From contig CM034597.1 of NCBI GenBank assembly GCA_020091685.1, positions 7,698,532-7,762,531 of the forward strand: a stretch of DNA of 64,000 nucleotides, written 5' to 3'. Positions 59,798 through 64,000 of the stretch are shown one piece after another. Under the pieces are notes generated by a model that was not told the DNA's origin, ran no database searches, and saw nothing but the letters and a program-made list of their open reading frames with translations. The position numbers and the translations under genes were made by a program. Origin of the DNA: Lutjanus erythropterus (Eukaryota > Chordata > Actinopteri > Lutjaniformes > Lutjanidae). Every line of letters starts with the position of its first letter. The first letter of the stretch is position 1.

Positions 59798-60110
59798 ATT
59801 TAGTTAGTTAGTTAAATAATCAATTATTAATCGACTATTAAATTGATCCTCAACTACTTGATTGGTTTTTTGAGTCATATTTACATTTAAAGTGTCATTC
59901 TCTTAATTTCAGCTTCTGAAATGTGAATACTTTCTGACTTCTTTTGACCTCTGCAACAGTAAACTGAATATCTTTGGGTTGTGGACAAAACAAGACATTT
60001 GAGGACGTCATCTTGGGCTTTGGGAAACAGTGATCAACATCTTTCACCATTTTCTGACATTCTGTGGACAAATAACTTGATTGACTGATTAACTGACTGA
60101 CACTTTTATT
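59798..60110 (-). repeat. ATCGATTAAT repeat family copy
   Basis: Contains ttaatttcagcttctgaaat, gacatttgaggacgtcatct and tgatcaacatctttcaccat. A further fragment lies at about 60530-60620. Confidence 0.65.
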
Positions 60111-60619
60111 GACAGAACAAGTCTGAAATCTGTCTTGCATCGTAGCAGCTCCATTTTCATCATCATAGATAACAAACATTAGAACAAGAAACAAAACACA
60201 TACATTTAACATGACATTACAATCACAAAAAATAAGACAAGAGACCAACAATATATTACATTTAACATACATTTGATATGAGATTCACCTTCATATTTTA
60301 ATTTTAAAATTAACTGGTGCACAAAAGAGTTTATTTTATTAAATCACGGTATTCTGTATCTCCAGTTGGATGGTAACAATCTATATTCACTCCTCAGGAC
60401 ACGACTGAGACTCAAAGACATTTCTTTCAGACATTTAAACACTGAACACAATGCAAACAGAGCGCACTGAGACGCAGTGTGCAGTGCACCAGTATTTCAT
60501 CCATATTTACATTATATTTATGAATGCTGTATTTATAAATGCATTAACTAAATGATTAATCAAGAAAATAATCTACAGATTAATCGATTAAGAAAATAAT
60601 CATTGCTTGCAGCTCTAGT

Positions 60620-63600
60620 TAGTTATTTTTATTTCTGTGCTGATTATTAACATAGTTAAGTAAAACACACCAAAGCAAATATAAATACAATAAATGACCA
60701 CATTATTAAGTATTACTATATTCTCTCAAAAATATACATGCACTGTGAGCACTGCCACAAATCTACAGTTTATCCTGATAAAGAGCTTTTTTCTCATCTC
60801 CTAGGCTATCATTCGTATCATCCATATTTACAAAATCAGTATATGTTTTTATATTACCAAATAACTTATTGAGCATTTTCCATTGAAGGGGACAGAAAAC
60901 AAAGGGAAATTGATTTTCTCCGTCAGTCAAACAGCACATTCAATAAATCATCTCTTCTTCTTTCTGACTGACATTTCGTCCATTTTCAACCAAATACCAG
61001 ATCTTCATACTTATCATATTTGCTTTTTAGATAAATTATATGCATCCATACATCAGACTTAATGAATGGATGAAATGAGCAATACGTAGCTGTGTCCAAA
61101 TTCCATTCTGTACATTAATCCTTAGCAAGTTTTATGTAGGTGGTGCATTCACACCACAAGAATTACAAAATTAAGTTTATACAAACGTCTATTCATAATG
61201 ATTTTTTTTGTGTGCTGTTGTTGAATTTTACTTTCTCTTTGGAAAGTTTAAATGGGAGTGGTTTTCTTAAGTCAAAGGTTCATTGACTTGACATTTGATA
61301 CTTTATTTAGATTTAAGAAGAATATATATTTTTATGTTATAAATGTATTAATTACCATTTCCACAGATAGCTTTTAAGTTTATGATTGCTTGTAGTTTTG
61401 TGATATTTATTTCTGTCGTGTGTGTAGCATGTAGCAAGCTGCTGTAAAGCTGCAGGGATAAATAAAGTTGTGTTGAATCAAACTGAGCTGAAACATCCGT
61501 GTGTGTATTACATGTGTGTTAGTCTGATAAAAACCCAAAACCCAGACTATCCCTTTCAGTCACGTGACATGCAAAACTTATATCCTTATATCCATATATT
61601 ACTTAAGCATGCAGCTTAATGGACATGTAGTTTGCTCATATTTGTATTTGAACTTCTCACAGTGCAGCCCTGGGTGGTGCACAGAGGCAGAAAGGTAAAG
61701 ATCAGTCAGTAAAACAAACAAAACAAGCAAAAGTGCTTGATCCTCTCATGCACAACCAGGTACTTAATGACACTTACAGGCTATTATAATTCCTCTGTTT
61801 ACCCAGCTACCTGCCCGGGAAGGTAGATCAAAAGCACGGTGACGTGCAGGGTAAAATGACAGTCTGGGTTAATTATCTGTAAAGCTGCAAGGATTAGAGG
61901 ATTTCACAATAAAATGCAACCCAGAGGGTGGTGAGGAGGTGAAACATGCTTTCTAAAGGAGAGGTCTAGGATCTAATACTAACAATGACTCATCACAAAG
62001 AAGAAGTTCAATCTTAAATCTGAATCAGTGGTTTTCATGAGTTATGGTGGCCCCAGTACACGCTATCATGATGAGCCCTCATGCACACTAGTTACTGGTA
62101 GTAATGAAGCATGCACACTCTTTGCTATCACTACTGCATTGATGCTGATGTCATACTGACGTCACTGTTAGAAGCAGCTTGTCAGTCGTGAGAAATTTTG
62201 TGCCTAAACTATTTAACATTTATGAATAGTGATGTTCCCTTTTTTCTCAAACTGTGGTATGAGTACCACTGGTGGTACACAAGCTCTGTTCTAGTGGTAC
62301 ATGGAGAAATGTCAGAAATATTTATTTTTTAACAAAATAAATTAGTTTAAAAACATATCATACTATCACAGTACTACAAAATTTCAAATGAAAATAAATA
62401 AAATATATCACGTATTTACACTTGAATATCACCAGTATTCTTGTTTTGTCTCAGTCATTTACATAGTGTGCACATACTGTATGTCCTCCATGATTAGCAG
62501 TGGTTATGAGCTAAACTGTGATGCAAGATAGTAAGTGGAGGTAAAATGAAGAGACTGAAAATGTGTGCTTCAAAAAAGAAAGGAAAACTGCAGATCAGGA
62601 GGACAATAATTCTATTTGAAAATGAATGGATGCCACTGAATCGAGCACAATTGCTAGCGGCTCCTTAAGAAGCGCAAGTGGAATGTTCACAGAACCTGCC
62701 GGCACCAACCACTGGTACTCGGAGAGCATATTTTCTGAGGTGGTATGTGGTGTAAAAAAGTTTGAGACACAGTGATCTAGTCAAATGATCAAATAGAGAC
62801 TTGACAATGGATAACCTCAAAATACATGCAACAAAAATATGATCGAAACACCTTTGTTTTTGCTTCTGTCTTTCATGAACTGAAGTAAAAAATCAAGAGC
62901 ACCAAACTCATTATGACATTTTATTCCATATTACATATTTTAAGAAGTAGGTCTTCATTTTCTTTTGACATGTAGTTATAATATTGCAAAGGTACCAGTG
63001 AAACTATCCAAATTTTATCATAAGCTCTAATGGCATGGAAATATTCACACAACTTTTCTCCACACAAGTCTGTCATATGGAACGATGAATGCATGACTTA
63101 AAGGAATAAGTCACTTTACTTATAAAACTGGGTTGACAGAAATATCATCTTCTCGAAGGAGCTATGTGATTCTAATGGTCAACTATTTACCCATGAAGCT
63201 TTTCTTCAAGAGAAAGGTTTCCATCTCAAATCCCAAGAATTTAGCTTTGTAATCAAATCCACTCCCAGTGGTATATTAGAATGAATGAAAAGCAATAAGA
63301 ATCAACATGAGGTTCTCAGATCAAGTTCTATAGTCATTAAGTTAAATTCCTTAATTCAACCCCATGCTTTAAGTTGTCAAAAGTTAAGTTGAACACTATT
63401 TTATGTCTCTTGAATTTATCTAACAAGAAAGGCATGTCAGTTTTTTTTGTTAGTATTGTTTTTATATTATTTATGTCTGTTTGTTTACTCATCCTTTCCT
63501 TTCCTTGTCTATTCATTTATGATATTACTTCCAGATGGAATTATTATTTCCCTCCTTTACTGTCATTTGAACTACTATGTTTTAAATAAAAAAATAAAAT

Positions 63601-64000
63601 AAAATCATTTTGGTGCTTTGTAGGCACAACAATTGCATTTCTAATCAATATTAGATTAGAAAATTAAACATTTGCCTGATTTAATGTGACTTCCAGTATA
63701 AACTACATCTACTTCTGCTCTTATATCTGAATACAGATACAGAAAACTACAATTTTGTTGGCTGAACAGACACAGACAAATAATGGCGTCTCTGTGCACG
63801 TCTAACATACAGTACGTCCTTTGATGATTAACTGTCTCAAATGCAGGAAACTTTACTTGAAAATGGTCTTCATCAATAAGAAAAACAATCAAGTTAAAGT
63901 AATATAGATTCATACCCATCCCGTCTGCAAATCCTATTAAAAGTTTTCAACAAAAAAGTACATTCCTTACATTTGTGACCTTATATTTAGGCCTGCTCCC
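60620..64000. other. Intergenic, no gene seen
   Basis: AT-rich. An inverted-repeat element is likely at about 62241-62773 (tctcaaactgtggtatg against its complement near the right end, catacc...tttgagacaca). The rest shows no exon, RNA gene or strong motif grouping. Confidence 0.4.

Noticed and set aside
59895..60272. 125-residue minus-strand frame
   Set aside because: The C-terminal half is the translated ATCGATTAAT repeat (same peptide pattern as near 18600 and 24000).

Overview
The window reads as vertebrate nuclear DNA, almost certainly from a ray-finned (teleost, probably percomorph-type) fish. It has small exons split by GT-AG introns, TA-rich intergenic sequence, many short interspersed DNA-transposon-like families of a kind common in fish, a tRNA-derived SINE, and two well conserved vertebrate genes. 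There is no bacterial, phage or CRISPR content. I see no sign of a new multi-gene system.

Two genes can be reconstructed exon by exon, both on the minus strand. (1) hs2st1, heparan sulfate 2-O-sulfotransferase 1: seven coding exons from 30096 down to 17967, joining in frame to 356 codons, the length of the human protein. The 5'-PSB lysine falls at residue 83 and the catalytic-site histidines at 140 and 142. (2) cldn18, claudin-18: five coding exons from 51344 down to 42225, giving 258 residues. It has two alternative first exons of identical length (51125-51344 and 49473-49692), each ending in the same phase and able to splice to the shared exon 2. This matches the two-first-exon design known for mammalian CLDN18.

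Layout: 1-17966 is non-coding. It mixes repeats with repeat-poor islands that look like conserved non-coding elements (about 4130-4870, 7560-7990 and 10690-12530). This fits the 3' side of HS2ST1, where LMO4 lies across a regulatory desert in human. 17967-30096 is hs2st1, with a homeodomain-site-rich island in intron 1 (26060-26420). 30097-30660 is its 5' flank. 30660-41970 separates the two genes and is mostly transposon debris, including a LINE endonuclease fragment. It holds a few ORF or splice-site patterns I cannot assign. 41977-51344 is cldn18, with a hAT-type element carrying a perfect 8-bp target duplication in intron 2. 51345-64000 is non-coding, with island candidates near 55640-55960 and 58960-59300. 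By human synteny sox14 would lie in that direction.

The two genes do not act in one pathway: one is a Golgi sulfotransferase for heparan sulfate, the other a tight-junction membrane protein. Their adjacency looks like a lineage-specific joining of two ancestral neighbourhoods (human 1p22 and 3q22). All identifications come from reading translated sequence and splice sites; nothing was searched.
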